From assembly GCA_020881915.1 (NCBI GenBank), contig JAJFPB010000006.1:310001-374000 (forward strand): a stretch of DNA of 64,000 nucleotides, in the 5' to 3' direction. The notes below the pieces were generated by a model, which was not told the DNA's origin, ran no database searches, and worked only from the letters and a program-made list of their open reading frames with translations. Both the position numbers and the translations under genes were made by a program. Shown here piece after piece: positions 52,531-63,234 of the stretch (the first letter of the stretch is position 1; every line of letters begins with the position of its first letter). The DNA is from Paramyrothecium sp. XJ0827. Lineage: Eukaryota; Ascomycota; Sordariomycetes; Hypocreales; Stachybotryaceae.

Positions 52531-54973
52531 ATGTCCTTCTCACAGGATTCCTTATCCCTTACCGTCCCTGCAACGCCCTCCACGCCGAACCTCTCCTTGC
52601 CGGCGCCTAGTGTTGCTTCCAGTGCTCCTCCGAGTATTACCTCGATTCCCACCGAGAAACTTTCAATCTGGACCTTCTTTCGATATTCCAGAGGTTCGGA
52701 GCCCGAATTCAGGCCAAAGGAGAGATCTGATCGAAGTGGGAAGTCCTCAAATAAACGCCTACATTACTGTATCGGCTGTTGGGATAAGAAGAAGAGTTGG
52801 AGTACAATATACACATCAGGAGCCCGTGATCATCTTCGTCTCAATCACCCATCTCTGTGGAAGAGATGGCTGGATATGGAAGAGCGGCAAACCTCTTCCA
52901 AGCCTAAATTAATGCCTGGCCAGCAGGTCATGAATTCGTTTTTGCTTCAAAAGGATGAGGCTTCGAGAGGACTGGTCCTCCGAGAGGCTTATAATCGGCC
53001 GCGGCATCTTCAGGCGTTGCTAGCACTCTGTGCTAGAAGGAGGCTTCCTCTCAATGCTATTGAGTGGCCAGAACTCCATGATCTCCTCCTCTCTGCTAAT
53101 CCAGAGATCTCGGATCTTGCACAGTTTAGCAGAAGAACATTCACTCGTGCCCTGGTTCTCAACCACGAGAGATATCGTCAAATACTCCAGAACAACATCC
53201 AGGAAGCTATTGGGGATATCCATATATCAACAGATATGTGGACATCTCCAGCTCGAAAGGCATACCTCTGCATCTGTGTTAGGTGGATCTCCCAGGATTA
53301 CCAGTTCAAACACGGCATGCTAGCACTCCCCACAGGTGCTCTTTAGCCACTCTGGAGAGATCCAGGCGGCTATCATCCTCCGCACCCTTAAATCCTTCGG
53401 GGTAACAACGAAACTCGGCTATCACACTGGAGATAACGCCACTTCAAATGATATTCTACTCATAGGGCTCTCCCGGTCTCTAAAACTTGCATTTGGGGTT
53501 TGTATACACTAGCTTTTACATGAGTATTCACTTATATCGAACAGATTGATTATGATCCAGTTACGCACCGCATCCGCTGCCTTGATCATATTCTTAACCT
53601 TGCCCTTCAAGCCTTTCTCCTTGCCACCTCAAAAGAAGCACTCAAAGCTGCTCTGGCGGCTATTGAAGAGACGGAAGACACCGACCCTTACGAGCTATTC
53701 TCCGCCTATCTTGATGTACCTGTCGTTGAGGATAATCCGGCCCAATAAGAGCTCATGAACAAGCCCAGAGAAGAGGGGGTAAAGTTAAAGCGAAGCATAA
53801 AGGTTTCGAAGGCTGGGGTGCTACTACTGCGCTCCAGAAGCTTCATACCCTAGCTGTATGGCTTCGAAACAGCTCTATCCATCATGACCGATGGATAGAG
53901 GCTGTCGGCATTACATTAGGGATTGATAACGACACTCGATGGTCCTCATGCTATCATCTCATCAAGCGTACGACACGCAAGGAGCGAGAGATTAAGGACT
54001 TCATTGATAAACACCCTGAATGCGATAACTTTCGACTCAATGGCGTTGAGTGGGATACACTTAAGCGTACGGAGAGGTTTCTCTCTGTATTTGCTAGTGG
54101 TACGCTATGGGTTGAAGGCAGTGAGGCTTCATTATCCCAGAGCCTTACACTGATGGATGCTATCCTCACCTTCTTTGAGGATCAGAAGGTTTATCCTATT
54201 TCATCAAGACAATGCTTAAAGCTGATGTTTTATAGGTGCTATATAAATCAGGCCCAGAGAAGGACTTCCGCATGGTTCATTCTATTGAGATGGGCTGGTT
54301 TATCCTTGATAAATACTACGCCCTCGTTGAGTCAACGCCAGTATACGCCGCCGCGATGCTTCTCGATCCCTCGAAGCGGAAGCATTATCTTCTTCAGAAC
54401 TGGCCTGAAGAGTGGCATCAGAAGACTATTGATGCTGCTTATTCGATCTGGCAGAAGCAATACGCGCATCTCCCTCATGAATCACTCCCTGCTGCTGCTG
54501 CTGATATTGATACGTCTCATCCATCCTCGAAGAAGAGGATAGAGAATGAATTAGACCGGCTGAAACGTCGTCTAAGAGTTCAACCTACTTCGCAAGAGGA
54601 TGAAGATACGTTTACGGCGTTTATTGAAGATAAAACTATCGATCTTGATGCTCTAAAGATAACTCCTCTTCAGTGGTGGTTAGTTCCAGAGCAGCGCCGG
54701 CGCTATCCTCGTCTCCACCGTATGGCCATCAATATTCTCTCAATCGCACCCTCCTCCGTTGAACCAGAACAACAATTCTCGGGCGCACGCCGTACGCAGA
54801 GCTGGGATAGGCTTAGGTTATCGCCAGAGAACCTCCAGAGGTTAGAGTGCATGGGCAACTGGTTCGCGAGGAAGCTCATCTCTTCGGAGGAGCAGCTAGC
54901 GATGATGGTAGAGGCTGTGGAGATGGATGATGAAATGAATATTGATTTCGATGAAGAGGGTTGGGATGTATAA
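52531..54973 (+). pseudogene. hAT transposase 3, frameshifted
   Basis: Starts at ATG 52531 with a Ser/Pro leader and a BED-like finger (HYCIGCWDKK with HLRLNHP downstream). It continues through IHISTDMWTSPARKAYLCIC and, after a one-base shift at 53342, the FSHSGEIQAAIILRTLKSFG block and LGYHTGDNATSNDILL. A small intron near 53498-53545 leads to IDYDPVTHRIRCLDHILNLA. A stop at 53746 and more shifts break the linker; from 54236 the frame is clean through MGWFILDKYYALVESTPVYA and the dimerisation domain (YPRLHRMAINILSIAPSSVE, then PEQQFSGARR) to 54973. It is a relic of a family different from hAT 1 and hAT 2, judging by the ends and spacing. Confidence 0.82.
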
Positions 54974-55052
54974 TACAAGGTGGCTTATTACGGAGAATTG
55001 AGCATATATACAGCATCTGCCTTCCCTACCTACCTTATAGTCTATCCACCAA

Positions 55053-55179
55053 TCTACCCACTACTCTACCCACTACTCTACCCACTACTCTACCCACTAC
55101 TCTACCCACTACTCTACCCACTACTCTACCCACTACTCTACCCACTACTCTACCCACTACTCTACCCACTACTCTACCC
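55053..55179 (+). repeat. 12-bp minisatellite, about 10.5 copies
   Basis: Nearly perfect tandem copies of CTCTACCCACTA just inside the right end of hAT 3. The same CTCTACCCAC word occurs singly at both element ends, so the array probably grew from the sub-terminal repeat. Its LPTT-repeat translation is incidental. Confidence 0.93.
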
Positions 55180-55229
55180 ATTCTACCTGGGTAGGGTAGA
55201 GAAGTGGGTAGAGCTCCCTCTACTCTACA

Positions 55230-55378
55230 ATGCCCAAGTATGCAGAAGATGATCGGGTGGAGGCTCAGGTAGCGGCAGAGATGGAACGTAATCCATTTTC
55301 TAGCAGAAGAGGCATGCGCGACATCTGGGAGGCGGCTGAGAATGATGGAAAAGAGCAGCAGGAATTGTATTCAGCTTG
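55230..55378 (+). pseudogene. Short coding-like tail, family unknown
   Basis: An open frame beginning in the hAT 3 end reads EAQVAAEMERNPFSSRRGM, then RDIWEAAENDGKEQQELYSA and a stop. The composition looks coding but I cannot name it; it may be the last exon of whatever gene hAT 3 landed in. Confidence 0.3.
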
Positions 55379-55564
55379 ATAATTAGGAATTCATTGCAGT
55401 TCTGAATCTCGGGATTCTGAAACCCGCCAGCCTCAAAACTCGAAATGCAGTTGTGGAGTTGTGCCAAATTGGGGGCTGACATAATCCGCACGCCTACGCG
55501 TGCAGAAGTGGAGAGGCGCCTAGGCGTGTCCCTATGGGGCCCCTGAATAGGCTTGACAAAATAC

Positions 55565-55653
55565 CAAGTCAAGCCAAGTCAAGTCAAGTCAGACCGCTAA
55601 CTTAACAAGTCAAGTCAAGCCAGAGCTAGCTTGTCTTGACTTGACTTGACTTG
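55565..55653. repeat. AAGTC/GACTT inverted repeat
   Basis: CAAGTCAAG-type units at 55565..55590 and again at 55606-55620, and CTTGACTTGACTTG-type units at 55634..55653, form an imperfect hairpin of about 24 bp per arm. Possibly a MITE or the sub-terminal region of an hAT-like element; no transposase is nearby. Confidence 0.6.
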
Positions 55654-55735
55654 TTGAGAGCGCTGGCTCTGCCATTGCACAACGTGGTATCTAATATTGG
55701 CAGTCTCGTCTTTTCCAGCCCCTCATGACCTCGTT

Positions 55736-55861
55736 ATGGAGGCCTTTGTCAACCATCCTACTGTTATTGAAGATGTGTTACAAATGCTCAGATATGACGA
55801 AGCTGTAGCCCTCGCCGTTCTTCACAGTCAAATGATTAAGTCACAATGCGAAGTTATGTAG
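55736..55861 (+). other. Small open frame, unsupported
   Basis: A 41-codon frame (VEDVL-like helix: NHPTVIEDVLQMLRYDEAVA) with good coding composition but no introns, domain or promoter that I can defend. Confidence 0.2.
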
Positions 55862-56029
55862 AGTTGACATCTCGGACCATGCATAGGAAAGTCGTAGAAG
55901 GCTCGATAATGGAAAACCGGATGAGTTCTTGATCAAAGTATTCTTGTCTATCTGTTGTTGTGAATTTGGATGTGGAAAAGCGTTACCACGATATAAGCTG
56001 CATGTCAAGAAGCGTAACCACAGACATGC

Positions 56030-56800
56030 TCATCGTTTCCAATAGACCATTTCCACGACTGGTTGTCCGTTCTGCAAGGAAAGACTAATCTCTTCCAAGC
56101 GATTCAACAACATCTCATTCTGAGCCTGAAGGGCCAGTAGCCTCTCTTTCGACAGGTCCAGTATCTCAGCCTTGCTCAATGCCCGTGTCCCATGCACTGG
56201 ATCGGGGGCGTATCCGTGTTCCATGGGCAGAGGTCCCAGGGCAAGGCACAAGTCTCTGAACTTATCGTTGAGTTTGTTGCGATATACTCTCTCGGTCTGG
56301 TGGTGACTTTTCCGTTTGAGTGGAATATCGTTGAGCTTTTTCGTTTCTCCGACGCGAGGGCAGCGGTTGCTTTTCTTGTGCCAGTTTGTTGAGCATGGTT
56401 TGAATTTTGGAATACTAGCGTCCATTTTCATGTTCTGGCTCTTGTCGCCATCCACAGTGCAGTTAGAGTGGTCAAAGAAAGGCACTGTTGGCGTCTTATC
56501 ATTCCAACATTCATCGCCTCCTCCAAGCAATGACGGTTCAGGTTTGAGCTGAAGATGTTCCACTGGCAGACTCAAGTGAGATTCACTATCCATAAAATCA
56601 CTTGTGCTTATTTCATCCAATGGCTGCATCTCCACACCCGGAAACTGTGTTGCATTTGCGGGAATATCATCTGAGCCAGTCGAACTTGCTGATAACCCTT
56701 CTTCCGTCGGGTCGCCAGACCTATTGTCCGGGGAAATGAAGGTGCATGTTTTGTATGTACACTCATGAAGAGAGGGAAGGAAGACTCCAGTGCCGCCCAT
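56030..56800 (-). CDS. bHLH transcription factor
   Basis: 256 residues, one exon. The basic helix-loop-helix spans about residues 162-230: basic region KRKSHHQTERVYRNKLNDKF (H-x3-E-R-x-Y-R), helix 1 to LCLALG, a long loop of about 20 residues (MEHGYAPDPVHGTRALSK), and helix 2 AEILDLSKERLLALQAQNEM running into a short leucine zipper-like stretch. Tyr in place of the usual Arg in the basic region is the mark of SREBP-like factors, which can read sterol regulatory elements, but there is no transmembrane segment here, so it is a soluble nuclear protein. The N-terminal 130 residues are acidic and low-complexity, consistent with an activation domain. The frame is intact; an upstream exon cannot be excluded. 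Confidence 0.82.
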   Translation of the reverse strand: MGGTGVFLPSLHECTYKTCTFISPDNRSGDPTEEGLSASSTGSDDIPANATQFPGVEMQPLDEISTSDFMDSESHLSLPVEHLQLKPEPSLLGGGDECWNDKTPTVPFFDHSNCTVDGDKSQNMKMDASIPKFKPCSTNWHKKSNRCPRVGETKKLNDIPLKRKSHHQTERVYRNKLNDKFRDLCLALGPLPMEHGYAPDPVHGTRALSKAEILDLSKERLLALQAQNEMLLNRLEEISLSLQNGQPVVEMVYWKR

Positions 56801-57748
56801 ACGGCTTCAAGTCACGGGCACACAGAGCCTCTGTAAAGGCTGTCCATGCTTCACTCGCTTGACAGTCTACTTCGCACAATGCCGACGCATCGTCTGAGAG
56901 CGGAGTAGGCAAACCAAACGGAGGCACTGCATGTCAAGAGCGCGGTGCGATTCTAAATCAAGAGATGCATGTTAAAAGACACGCAGGTGAGATTTCAAAG
57001 ATTATCCGGTCCTGCTCACCTGCTCATAATTCCCTTGGTATTTCCCAGCGGGATACATGTGCGCAAAACCAGCTTCCCTTGCTGACATGGTTGAGAAGAA
57101 TGATGGATTGTACCCGATGCGGCGAAAGTACTTGATACGTCGAGGAGGGCAAGTCAGGAGTAATTGTACATATATAAAGGATGCACGCCATTGGGCACAT
57201 ATCAGGTAGGACACGACCGATTGAGTCGAGACCTCCGGCGAAGTACATTTTGGTATGGCTTGGCGTGGGTCGATTTTGAGTTTATCTTTGGCGTTCGATG
57301 AGCTATTTTGTGGTGGTCCTTGGCAAAAGGACTTATGGTTCCGAATAGCCGGGCCTTTGGAGCTGATTGTGGAGGGGCCGGTCTGGACCATTCCACGTGG
57401 CATCCTGGACTCTGGAATGTAGTTCTGAGGGACTGCCCCCAAGGAACTCTAATCCATCATTGACGACACGTCAAAATGCTAGACATTCCTTTCGTCATGT
57501 GACATCGGCTTCAGCTCTGCTTGGGTCTAAGACCAACTGGTGCAGTTTGGAGTGAGGGGCTGCGACGGGTAAACGGGACGATGAGGAATTCCAACACGCA
57601 GAAGTTACAAAAGCTAAGTTACCGGAAAGGCTGCATTTCAGTATTTGCCACCCAAATTTGCTCCCCCTCACCGACATAGCTTTACACAACGCTGCTGCAG
57701 ACTGTTGAACAAGCTCATATCCCAAATTCACCGCACTTGCTGTCCTCA
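56801..57748. other. Divergent spacer, no gene recognised
   Basis: Lies between the bHLH gene and the RING gene, which point away from each other, so it should hold both promoters. Open frames on the minus strand (57002..57442) have no support. Confidence 0.4.
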
Positions 57749-58350
57749 ATGTCTGAAGCTATGAGTTTGTTGCCCAGCAGGAGGGGCATGGCTAAGGAGG
57801 TGGTGGGAGAGAATAATGGCAAATCTTCGAAGACTACAGCCCTTAAATCCTGGGTCGTAGCAGTAATACTGTCCAGCACAATCTTGTTCGTTCTTTGTCT
57901 TGGCTGTCTTATGTGAGTTGGCGTCTAATGAGAGTACAATTTATATCAATCTAACATCTGTCAAGGATGGTCGGGAGATATCAGGACCGCCGCGACCGTC
58001 GCCGAGCTTCGGAAAACCCAGAGGCTGCACCACGGCAGTATAACATCAAGACACTAAATGGACTGGCCCAGATCTCGACATACGGTAAATGGAAAGAGAA
58101 GATCGAGACCACGCCAGGGGCGTTGACTTGCTCCAGCAGCTCAAATATATGGTGCAGTACCGTGCCCTTTCTCTGGAATGATGGGACGCAAATATGCTAA
58201 GATCTTTCAAGTGTCATTTGCTTGGTGGAATTTGAAGACGCAGTAGCGATTCGCCAGCTTTCTTGTCATCATATCTTCCACTCTGAGTGCCTGGAGAACT
58301 GGTTCATCAAAGGGCATGATTCGTGTCCACTTTGTAAAGCGAACTTGTAG
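57749..58350 (+). CDS. Membrane-anchored RING-H2 ubiquitin ligase
   Basis: Join(57749..57912, 57966..58151, 58212..58350), 162 residues; the total is a multiple of three. Intron 1 (57913..57965) has GTGAGT and a TCTAAC branch; intron 2 (58152..58211) has GTGCAG, a TGCTAAG branch and a TTTCAAG acceptor. Splicing of intron 2 creates the first zinc cysteine by joining TG and T. An N-terminal transmembrane helix (WVVAVILSSTILFVLCLGCL) is followed by a basic linker and a C-terminal RING-H2: ICVICLVEF, CHHIFHSECLENW, CPLCKANL, with all eight ligands (C3H2C3) present. Small fungal proteins of this plan are E3 ligases at endomembranes. No stop or shift is seen. The middle part lacks the longer conserved motif of some relatives, so the substrate is unknown. 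Confidence 0.78.
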
Positions 58351-58444
58351 ATTTACAAAGAAGCAATAGCTACACGTAAATGGAGAGTGTCATTACTGCA
58401 TTTTCCCAGGAATGATCCTCTCAATAGAACAGTAAATTCAAGAC

Positions 58445-58663
58445 TTATCTGCCCTCGATCTCTTGTGCCCAGGATTTTCTATATTCGTTGATCAGACGTC
58501 TTAACCTGGCTTGAGTCAAGGAGGAATTCCCCTCGTATCAGTCGCCGCCATCTTTAAGCAGCTCAACTGTCTGGCGCTCTTGATTCCCTCTGGCATTCAA
58601 ATTCGCGTTGACATCTATTAACGGAAACTCTCCAGCTTTAGTGGGCCACTTTGAAAATTCCAT
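58445..58663 (-). pseudogene. Unidentified 73-codon relic with in-frame TGA
   Basis: From ATG 58663 the frame reads MEFSKWPTKAGEFPLIDVNA, NLNARGNQERQTVELLKDGG, then D and TGA at 58538..58540, and in the same frame YEGNSSLTQARLRRLINEYR and KSWAQEIEG to a TAA at 58445. The composition is coding-like on both sides of the stop. It could come from CGA or TGG by one transition. Family not recognised. Confidence 0.35.
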
Positions 58664-59085
58664 TGCTTATCGCTCTACCACGGCGACTGAACTCGTATGC
58701 CTTCCTCCAGTGCCGCTGGTAGCGCTGTAAGTGAAAGATAGTTCGAGGATCAGTTAATTATTATCCTGATTCATGAACACACCACCTGTCCATGTTCTTG
58801 CGTTCTCAAGGGTTGCCTTCTGCTCGAGGGTATGAGATTCCGAACATTAGGTCAATCACTAAATCACATGCATTCACAAATAATCATGCATCTATAATCT
58901 CTAGAACAATGTCTCATCCACTATGATGCGCACAACTTCGCTATCGTGACAATGAGTGGTGTTGGGTCTCAAGTTAGGCACGTCATCGGTGTTAAAAATT
59001 GTCTTTTTCAGCACCATTCTAGAGCAACGTGGAAAGGTCGCATAAGTTTGATATGTGAACAATTTAGAATCCAAACCCTAACATC
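58664..59085. other. No gene recognised
   Basis: Spacer between two minus-strand items; nothing supported. Confidence 0.35.
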
Positions 59086-59737
59086 TCACAGTATCATACA
59101 TATCAAGAATGACTGGTCTTCATGGATTATCTGTTGTACATATTTAAAATTCAATTCATGGCATATTCTATCCGTTTCGTTAATCATAGTGAGGCCGATC
59201 ACTAAAGGGTTGACAGGAGGAGGATCGCTGTCGATAACAATCGTGGTCTCGCTGACCTGGGTGCAGACGAAATCGCCGGCTCCGTTTCCACCAGCACGGC
59301 AGTAGGTAGGAACGACACCCTCACCCCAATATCCGACGCTGTTATGGATTGTTAGTTCTCTAAATGCAGTCATTGCTGAACACTTACGCAAGGCCAAGCT
59401 CGTGGTAGATACGGAGGCTGAACTCCTCTCCGCCCTCGCGGCCGGCCTGGAGGCTGAATCGGTACTTGCTGTCGCCGCATGTGACCACCTCATCCGGCAC
59501 GGGCCACGAAGGGTTCTGGGCCGTGCAGCTCAGATCGGTAGCGTTGTTGCCGCTGAGCTTGGAGTCGACGACGTTGATGCTCACGCTGCCATCCTCCTGG
59601 TTGTACTTGCGCTCCAGGAAATCCTTGATGTCAATGTTTTCATAAGGACGGGGCTCGTCATCGCGAGGAATGTTGGAGGCGGGGGCTGCAGAAGCGAGAG
59701 CGGCAAGGAAGCCGGTGGCGACAGTGAAGGCGTGCAT
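59086..59737 (-). CDS. AA1-like (Alt a 1 fold) secreted protein
   Basis: Complement of join(59086..59338, 59388..59737), 200 residues; intron 59339..59387 (49 nt, GTAAGT, AACAG). I start at 59737 because it gives a clear signal peptide (MHAFTVATGFLAALASAAPA) and a basic pro-site (NIPRDDE); the in-frame ATG at 59836 would bury it. The mature part has the four cysteines of this beta-barrel family in DLSCTAQNPSW, EVVTCGDSKYRFSLQ, PTYCRAGG and DFVCTQVSETT. Members are small secreted fungal proteins; some are allergens or modulate plant PR-5 proteins. After the last strand (IVIDSDPPPVNP) the frame runs on 37 residues (LVIGLTMINETDRICHELNF and on) that look non-family. One T fewer at 59203-59205 would give an immediate TAG, so the natural end may be near 59202. 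Confidence 0.75.
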
Positions 59738-61954
59738 CTTGATATTCTTGGGAGTATACTGGATCATGTGGTAAAAGGCATAACCATGTACAGCTACCGA
59801 TGCAGCTTCGCAGAAAATTTGCGCCAAGGTTAACAAGGTTGCTACTGGGTGGTGGTGTGATGGACAAGATGATGCCTAATTCTGAGGCAAAGGTTAAGGC
59901 TAAGGAAACCTTGCGACTTGGGAAGACTAGTATCGGAGAGCGTCCATAGTGGAACTTTATGAGAGTGCCGCCGTGGAAACTACATATCTTACCCAGCTAT
60001 TTTAATGTTCCCAGCGGGTGCACGGTTGTCGCCAGCAATATCGCCCGAACATCGGCTCTCGGCGGCTCTCGCGGCCATTTACTGGTCCCACTCAGTCTCG
60101 AGATCTGGACTGGTTTCGCAGCAAGTGCCGAACTGACCCTGCTCTTTGACTGTCTGCCTTCCTCCATGCTTTTGAATCCGAGCCACAGCCGCACACCCTT
60201 CATCCTGTTTAGCGTGTAGTCCGTCGGTTGGCTATTCTCCATTCGCCAGCGTCGTTCCCATTAATGATTGCAAATTCGTTGTGAAGCCATGTCTGTGGCT
60301 GTTACATTGTCTCGAATCCCTTGGCAGTGCGGAGGCAGCATGGATGTAGAAGACCCATAGCTGCTTGTTCAGCCCCCACGTACAAATGAATACCTAAAAA
60401 GGTGAAGAAATAATCATAGAAAGTGAGGTTATTCGCAAGTTCTTCAGAGGTTCTTCGGATGTAGATCTCTGAAAATAAGGTACTTGTATTTAAGTGAAAG
60501 GGTCACTGAGAAAGAGGTTTCTATCTTATGGTTGGCTTTAATTGGTATAGATCCTTGTTAGTTACCTCTATGCTGCCTCTGCACTGCCAAGGGGATACGG
60601 ATACAGACCACCATTACGGGGACGGAGCTCAATGGCAATGCAGTTCGAACCAACCTGTCACAATACTTTCGCTTTCACCTGTGGGTTCGTGCAGCTCTCA
60701 TCCGCAGCAGGTTGATGTGGTTTGTTGCGGTCACGACACATGTGGCCAAAATTAATTTTGATCGAGAATTATTGGAAGGGTGTGCGCGAAACAATGGCCC
60801 TTGAGCAACTGCGCAGATCGGGACAGTCCAAGTGGCGGAGGGCTCTCTTCAACCCAGCTGCAATTACCTTGGCAAGGTGATGGCGTTGGCACGTCAGGCT
60901 GTGTAGCCTTACCATAACGTCTATGTCTGCCCAACATGAGGCGGCACATAGGTCTCCCACAGTCCATAATGCAGTCACCCTGGTATTGCGGCAGTCGTAG
61001 CAGCCACGTTTAGCGTAAACCCATCTACTCGACGGTTTCGATTCGGCTACACACTCAATTCAGGTCTAGTTTCAGTATCTGTGTGAGGACCACAGCTCAC
61101 TAATAGTATCCACATCCCAGCCACCAGCAGATCGGACCCACTCAGTCATACGGTCTCAACAGGCTGTAAACATTCAAGGAGATAAAGAAGAACACGGATG
61201 TGATGGATAAGCTCTAGCCGCATTGCAGATACGAACTTCATCAGTCATTTACAAATCACTTCCAAAATCATTCTTGATGGGTGCCGCTGCTGCCCCAAAA
61301 CGTCCCAGGTTGCGGCGGTTGCTTGAACACCACCAAGGATCGGTCCGGAGATTACAGTGCGTAGCCATGATGACTGTAACCACATTTGGCGCAATTTTCA
61401 ACATGTAAATTCATGCTTCATAGCAATTCGGGCTGTCTCGTGGTGGCGGTAAAGTTCACGGAGTCGTGGATGCAACTGGAGCATATCATCGAGCGTTTCA
61501 CGCGCTAGAGGGTTTATTACCTCATGCTGAAGTCACGTTACTCGTACTCTGGACCTAACTGACGGACTGTGGCGGAAACCCATACGTTAAGCCATCAGCC
61601 ACCTAAAACTAACTGATAAAGTTGGGAATGAGAAAGTCCCTTCGGGCCAAGCATCCCTTGACGGCCCGAAAGCTGCACCAGCCTTTGTGAACCATGTGGT
61701 TCTGGTGGCGTGTCTTGGCTCTAGGGACAAGTTGAGGGCACCGCGTGCTCTAGCTCGTAATTCTTCGTGCCAGCTGTAACCCTATTCAACCTAGTCTCCT
61801 CTGTCGCTTCCGACAATCTGGATAAAGTCTGGGGTTCAAGACGGGTCCGGGGTCCTTAAAATTTCAACATCCGGGTGGTACTTAACGCATATACCTATGC
61901 GCCTCATTCTGGTCCCTCGAACCCTTACGCTCTTGCGCCAGGACATCGCCCATC
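59738..61954. other. 2.2 kb without a confident gene
   Basis: Upstream of the AA1-like gene and of the membrane protein gene. A plus-strand frame at 60528..60755 ends in a cysteine-containing stretch (VDVVCCGHDTCGQN) that recalls small secreted proteins, but it has no signal peptide and no supporting splice sites. Nothing else stands out. Confidence 0.35.
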
Positions 61955-63001
61955 ATGGATTCCTCATCGATGCCGGCATATTACGAACTGAGTTGGGCAA
62001 TTCTTAGCACTCTCGGCCTTGCCAATGTCTTCTTTGGGATCACCGTCGTGGGTATTGTTGGGTTCTCCCTTGTCGCCCTCGTTCCCATCACAGTCTCCGC
62101 AGCCTGCGCGATCGCCAACGGAATGTGCTACTATGCTTTCTATACGGACTATCCAACTGTGAACATGGCCGTGGCATCTGCTTTTGCGGATTTCACATGG
62201 CTGGTAAGAATATTACCACAATTCCCGATGCGCTCTCCGCTGTTTGTTTACTTATGTGTCTGAGTGGCGGCCTAGATTCAAGAGGCCGGATTGTCCTTCT
62301 ATAGTTATGTGATCCTTACGAAGGTACTTCAAAATACTAGCCGAGTCGTATTCTTGTCACTCTTCTGGGTGCTCATTACCGCCGTTTCATCCTTGCGCAT
62401 CGCTATCCTCATTATTCGAGCGAGGTACATTCTCAACGGGTCCAAGGACGGCGAAGCGCTGGAAACTATTAGTTCTCTTCACATCGGCTACTTTACGACC
62501 ATTGCGCTGGTCGAGTGTCTGAACGCAGTCTTCCTGTTGCGCAAATTTCACTGGGCGCGGTGGTCCGTGCTCAACGTCAGCCTATTTAGCTACCTATTGC
62601 GCAGTACCGAGATACGGCTGGCAATGCTTGCACTAGTCGGCATTACACGCGCAGTAACCTACTCGTTCCAAACAACAGCACAGAGCGCGACAACTATATC
62701 AAGTCAGTTAGATCGCTTCGCATACACACTCGAGTGTGTCTTTCCTGTGATGATGTTGTAAGTCGCCATCCACGCTCCTGGACAATAGCAATACCATTTG
62801 CACCAATGGCTGACTTCCTGAATAAATAGCATTGACATCCTTGCTGCACGACTTGTCTTCGCACATAATAGCCATAGCGATTCATATAATAACAATGGGC
62901 TGCGATCCACCAACCATGCGTCACAACGACTGGCTGATCCGGATGAAATTTACCTCGAATTATCTGATATCCTGTCCAGCGAAAGTAATATGCACAAGTA
63001 A
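61955..63001 (+). CDS. Seven-helix fungal membrane protein
   Basis: Join(61955..62203, 62276..62757, 62830..63001), 300 residues, all junctions in phase. Introns have GTAAGA/CCTAG and GTAAGT/AATAG ends; stopping at the TAA at 62759 instead would cut off the seventh helix and tail. Seven hydrophobic segments can be counted: ELSWAILSTLGLANVFFGIT, SLVALVPITVSAACAIANGM, one around SFYSYVILTKV, FLSLFWVLITAVSSLRIAIL, IGYFTTIALVECLNAVFLL, SVLNVSLFSYLLRS to MLALVGI, and AYTLECVFPVMMFIDILA. A hydrophilic acidic C-tail of about 55 residues follows. The layout suits a receptor-like or lipid-linked fungal seven-helix protein; no conserved signature lets me name the family. Confidence 0.72.
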
Positions 63002-63021
63002 GTAATATGCACAAGCGAGTA
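62983..63021 (+). repeat. 18-bp tandem duplication over a stop codon
   Basis: AGTAATATG plus CACAAGTA occurs twice in tandem (62985..63002 and 63002..63019 approximately). The first copy supplies the last codons and stop of the membrane protein gene. Confidence 0.7.
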
Positions 63022-63234
63022 AAGAGAACAAACTCCAACACAAAGCGCAAGAGAGTTTCTGACTGGTGGAGTTCTCAGATCTTCGGGAGTAGTGTCGATG
63101 GTGGAAGGGTCATCCGGTGGACCCCCTACCATTGGTCAGGACAATGGAGGAATGAGCAAAGTCGTTGATTTCCGAATATATGAGATAAGAGATGTCTAGT
63201 ACGGTATTACTGCACTTTGACTGGAACTGTACGA

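Larger units (their letters stand above)
51842..55242 (+). mobile_element. hAT transposon 3 (3.4 kb, dead)
   Basis: Terminal inverted repeats CATACTTGGGCATTGTAGAG at 51842..51861 and complement at 55223..55242; similarity continues inward (GGAGCTCTACCCAC) after a 5-bp offset. Both sub-terminal regions are packed with GGGTAGAG/CTCTACCC words in both orientations. The flanks show no 8-bp duplication. Confidence 0.85.

Noticed and set aside
54961..55194. Plus-strand frame of LPTT repeats as a repeat protein or CRISPR-like array
   Set aside because: It is the translation of a contiguous 12-bp minisatellite inside hAT 3; there are no spacers, so it is not a CRISPR array.
60528..60755. Possible small cysteine-rich or hydrophobin-like protein
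   Set aside because: There is a CC pair and a few further cysteines, but no signal peptide, wrong spacing for hydrophobins and no splice support.
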